Counted from the stretch's first letter, positions 6,902-14,585 are shown. The stretch is DNA of 43,605 nt from an uncultured Anaerolineales bacterium (GCA_937952305.1 CALFZO010000138.1:1-43605); one strand, 5' to 3'. Numbers and translations are program-made. Notes: generated by a model not told the origin, from the letters alone.

Positions 6902-8797
6902 TCAAGCGAGCAGTTCCCATCGCCCGGTCCGCGCATTCCAGGCGGCCCGTCGATCGGTGAGCAGCAGCTCGGAGATGGCTATCGTCAGCGCCTCCATCGA
7001 ATCACGGTTGAGTAGCATTTCCAAATGCGCCTGGCTGGCCAACACGGTCAGAGCCAGCGCGCGGGACCGAGCGCTACGCCGCTGGTCATTGGCCAGGCGG
7101 ATGAGCACGTCGGCGGCTGTCACCGGCTGCAGCCCGGGCCAGGGCCAGCGTAGACTGACGTCGACCTCCACCGTCTCCGTCAGGGCCGCCGTTTGGAGCC
7201 AGGCGGCGCAGGCGTTGGCCAGGTCGTCCTGGCGGGGTGAACAGATTTGCGTCAGGAGGGCGGCGATGGCCGGCCGGCGCTCAAACCAGCGTGGCTCGTC
7301 GATCAGCGCCGGCGGCAACCCCAGGCAGGCGGCTAGGCGCGGGGCCTCATAGCCGGCTTGGGCCCGCTCCAGAGTCTCCGCGGCTACCAAGCATTCAGCG
7401 GTGCAATCCAGATTGACCATCAGCGGCCCAAAGGGTGGCTCCAGCCTGCGCAGCACCTGCTGTAGCGGCGCGGATTTGAACGCCGCCAAGTCCTGGATCA
7501 CGGGCGCCAGCCGCAGCCTGAACTGCGCGACGCTCGGTGTCTCCCGGCCGTGAAACGCGCTCACGCTCTCAGCCGCGTCGAGCCAGGAGACCGTGTGCAG
7601 GCCTGGCAATGCGCCGGCCAGGTCCTCCATCAACAGCCGATTGCGGGCGTCATCGCCGCGCTCGGCCAGCAGCTCCGCCGCCCAGTGCTGGAGCCGGCGG
7701 TAGCGGGGCTGGGGCACGAAACGATGGCCGGCATACGTCGCAATGAACTCGGCCCCGAACCACTCGGTCAACGCCTGGCTCGCGAAGCGCCAGGTCTCAC
7801 CGTGCAGGCTGAGTATCCCGGCCGCCTGAAGCTCCCACAGCAGGGTCAGCCCATCGTCGGCGGCGTCCCGGTTCGGTTGGACTCGCCGCCATGCCAGGCG
7901 CGTGTTCGCCGGCATGAGGACGCCCGTCCGCTCCGGCGTCGGCTCCAGGCCGAGTTGGATAGCCGCCAATTGCTGTGCCAAGCCGCGGGCGAGTTCGCGA
8001 TCGGACGGCACGTCCAGGCCTTGCAGGGCGTCGTCAATCAAAGCGGCCAGCCTGGGTGCCGCCAGGCCTTGTTGCACGCCGGCGTGGAAGTGCTCGATCG
8101 CGTTGGGCGCGCACTGGGCGGCGTCCGCTGGGACCTCGCCCACCGGCTCCGCCTCGGCTGCCCTGGTTAGTACGCCGTCGTTTGGTGCCGGGCCTGCTTC
8201 CCCCAACAGCTGCGCGACTCGGGTAGCCAGGAGTTGCACGCCGGCCTTCCAGCGGCTGTAGATCGTGACGGGATGTGGATGAACGGCCAGCCCGTCGACG
8301 GTCGTCTCGGTCAATGCCTTGAGCACCTCGCCCGATTGCTGCCAGACCACCCGCGCCCGATCTACATCGCCGTCAGCATAGATGAGCGCCAGGTATTCGG
8401 GTTCCCCCAGCCGGACGGCGGGATCATTGAACGACTGCACCGGGCCGACGCGCTGGTCGGACGTGAGCAGGTAGCGGTGCATGCCATACTGCGCCGGGTA
8501 GAAGTTCTGGACCATCAAGGTGAAGAACTTCTCCAGCAGCTTCTGGTTTGCCAGGGCGAGCGGGACCGACCCCGCCGTCTCGCGCCACAGGCGCGCCAGT
8601 CCGTGGGCGAGGACGACTTGGTCAGGCGCCTCGGCCAGATCGGCGTAATGCTCCCGCAGGCGAGGCGCGAGGCGCCCGGTCAATGCCTGGCGCTCCAGGC
8701 CGGCCGGGTCATTCAACTGGCGCAGCAAGCCCCTGAGCTCCGCCTCCAGGGGTGCGATAGCTGGGCGCTTGGGGCGCTGCGGTTTGGCTTCCGTCAA
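6902..8797 (-). CDS. Large helical protein with a STAND/NACHT-type C-terminal segment
   Basis: 631 aa. The start codon is TTG at 8797 with GGAG 7 nt upstream. The protein is Leu/Ala-rich and mostly helical, with no Walker motif and no transmembrane segment. The segment AGILSLHGETWRFASQALTEWFGAEFIA (about 330-360) resembles the winged-helix end of NACHT/STAND proteins, where a short final helix follows a W-x-F-A-x-x-x-x-x-E pattern. Later residues look like helical repeats. I do not recognise the family, and the STAND resemblance is from that one motif. It is an isolated gene: its promoter would be in the divergent region shared with the 9085 gene, and no terminator is obvious between its stop at 6902 and the riboswitch. 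Confidence 0.82.
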   Translation of the reverse strand: MTEAKPQRPKRPAIAPLEAELRGLLRQLNDPAGLERQALTGRLAPRLREHYADLAEAPDQVVLAHGLARLWRETAGSVPLALANQKLLEKFFTLMVQNFYPAQYGMHRYLLTSDQRVGPVQSFNDPAVRLGEPEYLALIYADGDVDRARVVWQQSGEVLKALTETTVDGLAVHPHPVTIYSRWKAGVQLLATRVAQLLGEAGPAPNDGVLTRAAEAEPVGEVPADAAQCAPNAIEHFHAGVQQGLAAPRLAALIDDALQGLDVPSDRELARGLAQQLAAIQLGLEPTPERTGVLMPANTRLAWRRVQPNRDAADDGLTLLWELQAAGILSLHGETWRFASQALTEWFGAEFIATYAGHRFVPQPRYRRLQHWAAELLAERGDDARNRLLMEDLAGALPGLHTVSWLDAAESVSAFHGRETPSVAQFRLRLAPVIQDLAAFKSAPLQQVLRRLEPPFGPLMVNLDCTAECLVAAETLERAQAGYEAPRLAACLGLPPALIDEPRWFERRPAIAALLTQICSPRQDDLANACAAWLQTAALTETVEVDVSLRWPWPGLQPVTAADVLIRLANDQRRSARSRALALTVLASQAHLEMLLNRDSMEALTIAISELLLTDRRAAWNARTGRWELLA

Positions 8798-8989
8798 CGT
8801 GGGTCTCCACTCTGTCGAACAGTATCGGCCGGCGCGTGGCGTGCGATTGCCTGGCGCTCAATTATCGGGTAGCCAGATAATCGTTGGTCTGCCCGGCGCG
8901 CCGCTTGAAAATAGGACGTCTGATGTGGCCGGGCAATGGGGACGGCCGTTGGACTCGGGCGTAGTTTGGTTGGTGCCTCTGGTATCTCT

Positions 8990-9022
8990 AGTGAATCTCA
9001 AGCGAACCTCAAGTGAATCTCT
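8990..9022. repeat. Three tandem 11-bp direct repeats, probable operator
   Basis: AGTGAATCTCA (8990), AGCGAACCTCA (9001) and AGTGAATCTCT (9012) lie head to tail, so the period is exactly 11 bp, one helical turn. They end at a possible -35 of the 9085 gene. Eleven-bp direct repeats are the usual binding pattern of OmpR/PhoB-family and SARP activators; a partitioning iteron or centromere-like site is another possibility. Confidence 0.6.
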
Positions 9023-9051
9023 TACGCGGCGGGCGCGGACGGCCCTAGACT
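9022..9051 (+). promoter_or_regulatory. Candidate promoter of the HTH/recombinase pair
   Basis: TAGACT at 9046-9051 is a plausible -10; a weak -35 (TTACGC, 9022-9027) is 18 bases upstream and touches the last 11-bp repeat, as in class II activated promoters. AAGGAG is then at 9071-9076, before ATG 9085. Confidence 0.45.
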
Positions 9052-9084
9052 GCCCGCAATCGGATTGCTCAAGGAGTCTCGCGC

Positions 9085-9507
9085 ATGTCGGTTAGTGAAC
9101 CTGCCCTCGACCTCACCCCCATCCGGCTGAACAGGCGCTTTTCGCAGCGCACGGTCGTCAGCAGCCGCGGCTTGCTGCCCACCCTGTATCGCTCTGCCGA
9201 AATCTGCCAGAAGCTGGACATCACCAACGGGGAGCTGCATGACTGGATGCGGAACGGCCTGCCCTATCAACAGGACGCCCGCGGCCATCTGTGGTTTGAG
9301 GGTCAGTCCCTGGCCGCCTGGGTGGAGCGGGTCCGCGAGACCTGGCCGCGCCAGGCCTTGCAGCCCAATGAGGCCTACTGCCTGCGCTGCCGGCGCGCGG
9401 TCCCGCTGGCTAACCCTGTCCAGCGCCGGGAAGGCCAGCACATCCTGCACATCGCCCAGTGCCCGCATTGCGGCTGCACCATCCATCGGGGCGACGCCGA
9501 TGATTAG
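9085..9507 (+). CDS. Excisionase-like HTH protein with C-terminal zinc ribbon
   Basis: 140 aa, ATG with AAGGAG 8 nt upstream. Residues about 45-95 (LYRSAEICQKLDITNGELHD, WMRNGLPYQQDARGHLWFEG, SLAAWVERVRE) are the helix-turn-helix plus wing of MerR/excisionase-type proteins, which bind att sites or promoters. Residues about 103-136 form a zinc ribbon with two CxxC knuckles (YCLRCRR and QCPHCGC). The stop overlaps the start of the recombinase gene (ATG 9500), so the two are translationally coupled. Together they resemble a recombination directionality factor with its recombinase; transcriptional autoregulation from the 11-bp repeats is an inference. A role as a simple HTH regulator is also possible. 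Confidence 0.86.
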   Translation: MSVSEPALDLTPIRLNRRFSQRTVVSSRGLLPTLYRSAEICQKLDITNGELHDWMRNGLPYQQDARGHLWFEGQSLAAWVERVRETWPRQALQPNEAYCLRCRRAVPLANPVQRREGQHILHIAQCPHCGCTIHRGDADD

Positions 9508-10606
9508 CCGGGCCAACTACCTGCTGTTCGACGGCTTCCTGCGCCACCTGAACGATGTCGCGCAGGTGGGCCGGGACTCGTTCGAACGCTACACGTCCTA
9601 TCTCAAGCCACTCCTGTACTGGGCCGGCGAGAGACCGCTCGGCCAGGTGGCGGACCTGCGGCCGACCTTTCCGCAATTCCTGCTTGAAAAGCGTGGGCGG
9701 CAAGAGAATGAAGGCCTGTCGCGCAGCACCTTGCGCAAGTCCTGCCAGCTGGCCCGGCGCTTCTTTCAGTGGGCGCGGCTGGAGTTCCCGCGCGACTTCA
9801 GAGCCGTCACGGCAGCCTGGATCGAGACCCTGCGCCCCCCGCGCCTGCCCGAGCCACAGCGGGAGCACGTCTTCGTGACCCCGGAGGAGGCGCTGCACCT
9901 GGCGCGCCTGCCGGTTCCGGCCGGCGACCTGGCTGGACTCCGGGACCAGGCGACCGCGGCCTTCCTGTTTCTCTCGGGCATGCGCGCCGGGGCGTTCGGG
10001 TCGCTCCCGCTTGGGGCCGTCGACCTGGCCGGCCGGCAGGTCAAGCAGTGGCCGTCTTTGGGCGTGCACACCAAGAACGGGCGCTCGCGCACGACCTATC
10101 TGCTCAACGTGCCGGAGTTGCTGGAAGTGGCCGGGCAGTGGGATGCCGTGGCGCGCAGCCAGCTGCCGGAGACGGCAATGTGGTTTACGCCGATCACCAT
10201 CCGTTGGGGCCAGCAGATCCTGTCGCCAGAGCCGGCGGGCGCGCATCGCAACGGGGCCGTGACGGGCCGGCTGCAGGGGCTGTATCAGCGGGCTGGCCTG
10301 GAATACAAGTCGGCGCACAAGTTCCGCCATGGCCACGCCGTCTTCGCGCTCCAGCACGCCCGCACGATGGCCGACTACAAGGCCATCAGCCAGAACCTGA
10401 TGCATTCGGATGTGCGCATCACGGATGGCATCTACGCGCCCTTGCTCGGCGACGAGGTCCGGGACCGGATTGCGTCCCTGACGACGGTCCAGGCAGCGCA
10501 GCTGCGCTGCCTGGACCGCGACCTGGATAGCCTGTTGCGCGGTCTATCGCGCGGCGACCAGGCTCAGGCCTTGCACATCCTGGCCGATGAGATGGCGCGG
10601 TCGTAG
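9500..10606 (+). CDS. Tyrosine recombinase (phage integrase family), element type
   Basis: 368 aa from ATG 9500; the frame is open back to 9239 but that part only shadows the HTH gene. The N-terminal half is a core-binding domain. All catalytic residues are present: Arg162 (SGMRAGA), Lys192 (TKNGRSR), His273 and Arg276 (HKFRHG), His302 (LMHSDVRI) and the nucleophile Tyr312 (GIYAPL). It is diverged from XerC/D around these motifs, with an insert between Lys and the HxxR box. Such enzymes cut and join DNA at att sites for integration and excision. It is coupled to the HTH protein, which may be its directionality factor. It is distinct from the second recombinase at 12488. Confidence 0.93.
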   Translation: MISRANYLLFDGFLRHLNDVAQVGRDSFERYTSYLKPLLYWAGERPLGQVADLRPTFPQFLLEKRGRQENEGLSRSTLRKSCQLARRFFQWARLEFPRDFRAVTAAWIETLRPPRLPEPQREHVFVTPEEALHLARLPVPAGDLAGLRDQATAAFLFLSGMRAGAFGSLPLGAVDLAGRQVKQWPSLGVHTKNGRSRTTYLLNVPELLEVAGQWDAVARSQLPETAMWFTPITIRWGQQILSPEPAGAHRNGAVTGRLQGLYQRAGLEYKSAHKFRHGHAVFALQHARTMADYKAISQNLMHSDVRITDGIYAPLLGDEVRDRIASLTTVQAAQLRCLDRDLDSLLRGLSRGDQAQALHILADEMARS

Positions 10607-10661
10607 GAGCTGAGAGGTGTTATTGTCCAGACAGCCATTGAATCGGGCCGGCTTACATGGT

Positions 10662-10907
10662 CTACCCGCTGCGGCTTTTCTCCCGACGGCCTTCAGTGCG
10701 ACGTTCAGCCAACAAAGCCTGCGTCAGTGGCCTCTTGGAGCGCGGCCTGATCGCCGCTGCCGGTTGGGGAGAGTCTTCTTGGGGAACCAAGGCCAGCACT
10801 CCGCCATGGTCGATGATCTGCACCTTGACGCCAGTGTACAACTTGTACTTGCGCCGCAATGCCGCCGGGATAACCACCCGGCCCCTGTTCGATATTCTGA
10901 CATTCAT
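10662..10907 (-). CDS. AbrB/SpoVT-type (MazE/VapB-like) DNA-binding protein
   Basis: 81 aa, ATG with GGAGAGG upstream. Residues 2-47 are a swapped-hairpin AbrB domain: VRISNRGRVVIPAALRRKYK and GVKVQIIDHGGVLALVP match the family pattern. The C-terminus is a basic tail (RRTEGRREKSRSG) rather than the toxin-binding helix seen in VapB. No PIN or MazF toxin gene is next to it, so an orphan regulator is more likely than a toxin-antitoxin pair. It follows the DUF234 ATPase gene by 62 bases on the same strand and is the last gene of that unit. Confidence 0.88.
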   Translation of the reverse strand: MNVRISNRGRVVIPAALRRKYKLYTGVKVQIIDHGGVLALVPQEDSPQPAAAIRPRSKRPLTQALLAERRTEGRREKSRSG

Positions 10908-10969
10908 GTCACACCTCTCCGGAGCCTCGCAACCAGGCAGGGAGCGTTGTTTTGTTGTCGCTGGCCCAC

Positions 10970-12475
10970 TCAGGGTTTGCTCCCCAGGATGGCCAGATCA
11001 TGATCAAGCCGCTTCAAGTCCACGACGACGGCCCTGGCTTCATTGGCCAGGGCGCGAGCAGCCGGCGTCAAGCCGCTGCGAGCGAAGAACGCGTAAGCCG
11101 CGGTCCATCTTCCAGCTTCGGGCAGAGCCTGGAGCAGCTTCGGGGTCTTGTCCTCCAGCAACTCCCGGACGGTGTCGCGGTCGACGGCGTCGGCGCCCCA
11201 CTTGCACTCGCCCAGCAGGATTTGCTTTTCGCGCCAGTTGATGGCGACCACGTCAATCTGCACCGGCCGGCTCCAGTGGCTGCCGACATACTGCGGCTCA
11301 AACGGCAGCGTTCCCGCCGCGCCCGCCTGGGCCACCCACTGCCGGCTCAGTGCCTCGAACGCCGTGCCGCCGACGAAGGCACGCAGCTGGTCCTGGATTT
11401 CGGGCAGGACCCGCTCGAGTTGGTAGCCGATCTCGTCCCGCTGGGGTGCGACAAACCGGTAGTAGAAGCGCAGGAATGGGTCGGCCAGGTGGTAACGGCC
11501 CATACGGCTGCCGCCCCGTTTGCCGGGCGGGACCGTCACTGGCAGCCGGCGTTCCACCAGACGCAGCTCCTGCAGCCGCGTCAGGTACGCCGACAGGTGC
11601 GGCTTGCCGATCAGGGCGGCGTTGGAGATCTCGTCCAGGGTGTGCGCGCCGCCGCCCACCGCCTGCAGCACCGCCCGGTAGACCCGGGGCTCGCGCACCT
11701 CGTCGGCCAACAGCAGATCGGGCTCGGCCGAGAAGATGCTGCCCGGCGAGAGGATGACCGAGCGCAGGTTTTCGGTCAGCGATTGCTCGGGGTTCAAGCG
11801 TTCCAGGTAGGCGGGCACACCCCCAAAAATGGCGTACGCGGCGACGCGCTGGTCGGCCGGCCAGCGGGGCAGGAAGGCGCGCAGCGCCCCGAAGGGCAGG
11901 GGTTGCAGGTGCCACTGGCCCGTGAAGCGGCCGAAGAGCGGCGAGCCCTGCGTCAGCAGCGTCTCCATCGTGTGCACGTGCGAACCGCTGAGCAGCAGGA
12001 TCAGGCGCGAGTTCTTGAAGTGCTGGTCCCAGGCGTGCTGGAGCGCCGACAGGCAGGCTGGATCAGACTCGGCGGCGTGCGGCAGTTCGTCCAGGATCAG
12101 GATCTGGCGCCGGTCGCCCAACTGCACGGCGAAGGCCTTCCACAGGTCGGCCCAGCTGGTGAAGGCCGGTGCGTCGGCCGCGGCCACGCCCAGCATGCGG
12201 GCATACAGCTTGCGGCGTTGCAGCGGGGCCGGCTCGCGTTCGGCCGCCCAGTAGATGATTGGCAGGCCGGTCTGCTCCGCCCAGCGGCGCGCGAGCACAG
12301 TTTTCCCGACGCGCCGGCGGCCATACAGCAGGACCAGCTGGCCCGACAGGCGGCCGGCCGGCTTCAGCAGCGAGTTGAGGTAGGCGAGTTCTTGTTCCCG
12401 GGCGACGAACACGTCGGGGCCATCCGGTCTGAAATAAGCATCATCCGGATTATTATAATCGGGAAGGGCTATCAT
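10970..12475 (-). CDS. DUF234-type archaeal-like AAA+ ATPase
   Basis: 501 aa, ATG with GGAG 8 nt upstream. Walker A GRRRVGKT (52-59), Walker B ILILDE (125-130) and a sensor-1 strand LLLSGSH place it in the MNS-clade/archaeal ATPase family. A helical lid and winged helix follow (about 270-340: HTLDEISNAALIGKPHLSAYL). The C-terminal part (about 390-490) is the DUF234 domain, a PD-(D/E)XK nuclease-like fold with IDVVAI and LLGECKWG. Related genes are common in mobile and defence-type islands and often occur alone; the substrate is unknown. It starts 12 bases after the integrase stop and is co-directional with it. Confidence 0.93.
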   Translation of the reverse strand: MIALPDYNNPDDAYFRPDGPDVFVAREQELAYLNSLLKPAGRLSGQLVLLYGRRRVGKTVLARRWAEQTGLPIIYWAAEREPAPLQRRKLYARMLGVAAADAPAFTSWADLWKAFAVQLGDRRQILILDELPHAAESDPACLSALQHAWDQHFKNSRLILLLSGSHVHTMETLLTQGSPLFGRFTGQWHLQPLPFGALRAFLPRWPADQRVAAYAIFGGVPAYLERLNPEQSLTENLRSVILSPGSIFSAEPDLLLADEVREPRVYRAVLQAVGGGAHTLDEISNAALIGKPHLSAYLTRLQELRLVERRLPVTVPPGKRGGSRMGRYHLADPFLRFYYRFVAPQRDEIGYQLERVLPEIQDQLRAFVGGTAFEALSRQWVAQAGAAGTLPFEPQYVGSHWSRPVQIDVVAINWREKQILLGECKWGADAVDRDTVRELLEDKTPKLLQALPEAGRWTAAYAFFARSGLTPAARALANEARAVVVDLKRLDHDLAILGSKP

Positions 12476-12487
12476 GGCGGCGCTCCA

Positions 12488-13480
12488 TCACAGCCGCCAG
12501 TTGTCCGCCGGGCTGGCCCGCCGGTGGGCGTCCTGCACGTCGACCTGGGCGATGCGGGCGTAATGTTGGACCATCTCCAGCGAGCGATGGCCCAGCAGCG
12601 CCTGCAGGGTAAACAGGTCGCCGCCCGAGCGCAGGTACGTGATCGCGAAAGTGTGCCGAAACCTATGGGGATGGCAGTGGTCGATCCCGGCCCGCTGGCC
12701 CGCCCGTTCGATCAACTTGAGCAGGACGTCGCGCTTGAGCGTCCGGTTGAACTTGCCGATGAAGAGCGGCGCGTCCGAGTCCCGGCCGTCTTCGCGTTCG
12801 GCCAGATACCGCCAGACTGCCCGGCGCGCGGCCTTGCCCAGGTACACCGTGCGGCCCTTGCCGCCCTTGGCGCCGCCGGCCCGGCCGTGCTTGACGTTCA
12901 CTTTACCGGTCGCCTGTTCGAGATCGCCGACTTGCAGGCTGCACAATTCGCCAGCCCGCAGGCCGGTGTCCACCAGCATCAGGATCAGGGCCCGGTCGCG
13001 GTTGGCCGTTGGCCGGCGCATCACGAACTTGCGGCGCGCCTCTGTCTTGGCCTCGCGCGAGTACTCGCACGCCTTCAACAGGCGTTCAATCTCTTCTTTG
13101 GTAAAGGCTGCGACCGGGGGGTATTCGAACTTCGGCGCTGGCACGCCCTTCATCGGGTTCTCGAAGTGGAATTCCGTGCTCGCCCAGCGGAAGAAGGCCG
13201 ACAGGCTGACCCAGATGTTGCGGAGTGTTTTCGAGGACAGCGGCGCGGTGCTGCCGCCCAGCCGGCGGGGTTTATAGTCTGAGCGCATCCAGGCCAGGTA
13301 GGCGCGCAGGTCGGCGGTGGGGATGTCCTGCACCTCCCGTTCCCCGATGTAGTTGGCGAAGACTGTCAGGTGATCTTTGTAGGCAGACAGGGTCGCGGCG
13401 CTGAGCGCCTCGGCCGTTTTGTATTGCAGGAAGCCTTCAATTACTATTCCGAGTTTCAGCCTCTGCGGACTGCGGTTCAT
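12488..13480 (-). CDS. XerC/D-like tyrosine recombinase next to tRNA-fMet
   Basis: 330 aa from ATG 13480, preferred over the in-frame ATG 13495 because GGAGG lies 8 nt before 13480. It has a SAM-like N-terminal core-binding domain and a catalytic domain with Arg175 (TGLRAGEL), Lys208 (KGGKGRTV), His272 and Arg275 (HRFRHTF), His298 (LLGHRS) and Tyr307 (VQHYA). It is close to the XerC/D and Tn916-like type, and its spacing is canonical. It is transcribed away from the tRNA-fMet gene 94 bases upstream. An integrase facing away from a tRNA gene is typical of elements that integrate at that tRNA 3' end; a chromosome-dimer XerC role is less likely given the mobile neighbours. Confidence 0.94.
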   Translation of the reverse strand: MNRSPQRLKLGIVIEGFLQYKTAEALSAATLSAYKDHLTVFANYIGEREVQDIPTADLRAYLAWMRSDYKPRRLGGSTAPLSSKTLRNIWVSLSAFFRWASTEFHFENPMKGVPAPKFEYPPVAAFTKEEIERLLKACEYSREAKTEARRKFVMRRPTANRDRALILMLVDTGLRAGELCSLQVGDLEQATGKVNVKHGRAGGAKGGKGRTVYLGKAARRAVWRYLAEREDGRDSDAPLFIGKFNRTLKRDVLLKLIERAGQRAGIDHCHPHRFRHTFAITYLRSGGDLFTLQALLGHRSLEMVQHYARIAQVDVQDAHRRASPADNWRL

Positions 13481-13534
13481 TTCGGGTTCCTCCATTATGG
13501 TGGATCTCCCGAACTCGAGTCCGCTGGGCCAATG

Positions 13535-13563
13535 AAAACACCCTAGCCTTTTGGACTAGGGTG
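13535..13563 (-). terminator. Intrinsic terminator of tRNA-fMet
   Basis: A perfect 8-bp stem CACCCTAG/CTAGGGTG (13539-13546 with 13556-13563) with a 9-nt loop is followed on the minus strand by TTTTC. It lies just after the tRNA 3' end and before the integrase gene. Confidence 0.85.
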
Positions 13564-13573
13564 CCTCTCAGAG

Positions 13574-13645
13574 TAGCGGGGGTTGGATTCGAACCAACGA
13601 CCTCCGGGTTATGAGCCCGACGAGCTGCCTCTGCTCTACCCCGCA
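13574..13645 (-). tRNA. Initiator tRNA-fMet (CAT)
   Basis: A full cloverleaf of 72 nt without encoded CCA: 7-nt acceptor, D stem GAGC/GCTC, anticodon stem with CAT in CTCATAA, T stem GTTGG/CCAAC. Two marks of the initiator are seen. Base 1 does not pair with base 72 (T1/T72), and three G:C pairs flank the anticodon loop (GGG...CCC). Its D loop is short at 7 nt. The gene is upstream of, and points toward, the integrase. Confidence 0.96.
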
Positions 13646-13679
13646 TCGATAAAATTGCGCCGGTCCTCGGCGCCCGTTC

Positions 13680-13708
13680 AATATATCACAGTCACATTAA
13701 GTCGTCAA
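13680..13708 (-). promoter_or_regulatory. Promoter of tRNA-fMet
   Basis: On the minus strand TTGACG (13708-13703), a 17-bp spacer and TATATT (13685-13680) form a strong sigma70-type promoter 35 bases before the tRNA. The -35 is in the end of the FtsB-like gene. Confidence 0.85.
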
Positions 13709-14139
13709 GGCACCGCGCCGGCCGCGCTCGCTTCGCCAAAGAACAACTCACGCCACAGGCTCCAGTTCGGCGGCGGCGAGGGCAGCGCCACCGCCACCGG
13801 CACCGGCGTGGCCGGCGCCGTCGGCACCACCGGCACGACCAGGACTTCGCCCGGCCGGACCATCTTGCCGTGCTCGTGCGCCCAGGCAATCACGGCCGCA
13901 TCGGTGGTGGCGTAGGCCACCTGAGTCTGCAGCGCCTGCTGCTCGCGCTCCAATTGCGCCACCTCAGTCGCCACCTGCTGCGCCGCATCCACCAAGCGCT
14001 GCGAGGCCGCCAGGCGCTGGCTGAAGTCCACCACCACCCCGACGGCCAAGACCACGACCACCAGGCCAGCTAACTGCGCGATAGTCAATGGCGGGCGTCC
14101 ATTGTCTTGCGTCACCTGTGCCACACCTGCGCTCCTCAT
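13705..14139 (-). CDS. FtsB/DivIC-like septum protein
   Basis: 144 aa from ATG 14139; AGGAG lies inside this start and 7 nt before an in-frame GTG at 14124, so translation may begin there. One transmembrane helix (about 22-37, LAGLVVVVLAVGVVVD) is followed by a coiled coil (about 40-80, rich in Gln, Glu and Leu) and then the short strand AHEHGKMVRPGEVLVVP, which matches the FtsB/DivIC pattern (about 85-105). The tail is Pro/Ala-rich. The known proteins join FtsL and FtsQ in the divisome at mid-cell. There is no ftsL/ftsQ next to it here. Confidence 0.85.
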   Translation of the reverse strand: MRSAGVAQVTQDNGRPPLTIAQLAGLVVVVLAVGVVVDFSQRLAASQRLVDAAQQVATEVAQLEREQQALQTQVAYATTDAAVIAWAHEHGKMVRPGEVLVVPVVPTAPATPVPVAVALPSPPPNWSLWRELFFGEASAAGAVP

Positions 14140-14154
14140 TGATGGCGGCTTAAG

Positions 14155-14182
14155 AAAAAATCCCGGACCAGCCGGGATTTTT
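14155..14182 (-). terminator. Terminator of tRNA-Leu (may act both ways)
   Basis: AAAAA-TCCCGG (14156-14166), a 5-nt loop and CCGGGA-TTTTT (14172-14182) form an 11-bp stem, with As on one side and Ts on the other, so it can work on either strand; it follows tRNA-Leu on the minus strand. Confidence 0.85.
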
Positions 14183-14186
14183 CTAG

Positions 14187-14270
14187 TGCCGAAGCTGGGA
14201 GTTGAACCCAGACGGCCTTTCGGCCACTACGCCCTGAACGTAGCGCGTCTGCCAATTCCGCCACTTCGGC
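14187..14270 (-). tRNA. tRNA-Leu (CAG)
   Basis: 84 nt, class II tRNA: acceptor GCCGAAG/CTTCGGC with A73, D arm, anticodon stem CTACG/CGTAG around TTCAGGG (anticodon CAG), a long variable arm TGGCCGAAAGGCCG, and T arm TGGG-TTCAACT-CCCA. No encoded CCA. Confidence 0.96.
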
Positions 14271-14311
14271 AAGCCACTGGTTCTTTCACTTATCAGCAGT
14301 GGACGTCCGCT

Positions 14312-14339
14312 ATTGTAATGAGTTTGCGAGGATTGTCAA
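14312..14339 (-). promoter_or_regulatory. Promoter of tRNA-Leu
   Basis: Minus strand TTGACA (14339-14334), 16-bp spacer, TACAAT (14317-14312). It is close to consensus and 41 bases before the tRNA 5' end. Confidence 0.85.
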
Positions 14340-14453
14340 CACACATGCCAGGCACAGGCAGGGGGTGCCTTCACCGATGATGGTCAGTTTCGGGCTGCGG
14401 CCCATAGCGCCTCGAGGGTCTTGGACCTGACGGCAGCGCGGCGCGCCGCTCCA

Positions 14454-14480
14454 CTCACCGGTGCCCGGTGCCAGAGGTGC
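14454..14480. repeat. Dispersed intergenic repeat, copy 1
   Basis: 27 bases match 24 of 27 with the sequence at 35733-35759. Both copies are in gene-free DNA. The common core is GTGCCCGGTGCCAG. The stretch 14340-14576 holds nothing else that I can name. Confidence 0.45.
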
Positions 14481-14576
14481 GGACCGAGCGCCAAGCTGCC
14501 TCTCAAGAAGAAGACACCCCGACCCGAGCGCAGCCGGCGCGGCCACCTGCCGCACAGGCTAGGCCCAGAGTCCCTA

Positions 14577-14585
14577 TGCTATAAT
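14577..14585 (+). promoter_or_regulatory. Extended -10 promoter of the sensor-kinase gene
   Basis: TGCTATAAT (TG 14577-14578, TATAAT 14580-14585) is a full extended -10 box; no clear -35 is seen. The leader to ATG 14624 is about 32 bases. Confidence 0.7.

Noticed and set aside
8990..9022. CRISPR array
   Set aside because: The 11-bp repeats are in tandem with no spacers and no cas genes are present anywhere in the window.
10662..10907. Toxin-antitoxin pair with the AbrB protein
   Set aside because: No PIN, MazF or other small toxin gene on either side; the downstream neighbour is the end of the recombinase.
10952..13282. 776-aa plus-strand frame over the DUF234 ATPase and integrase
   Set aside because: The minus-strand genes have intact catalytic motifs; this frame has none.
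13574..13620. att direct repeat of the tRNA-fMet 3' end elsewhere in 1-13500
   Set aside because: I found no second copy by eye; it may be outside the window, or may need alignment.
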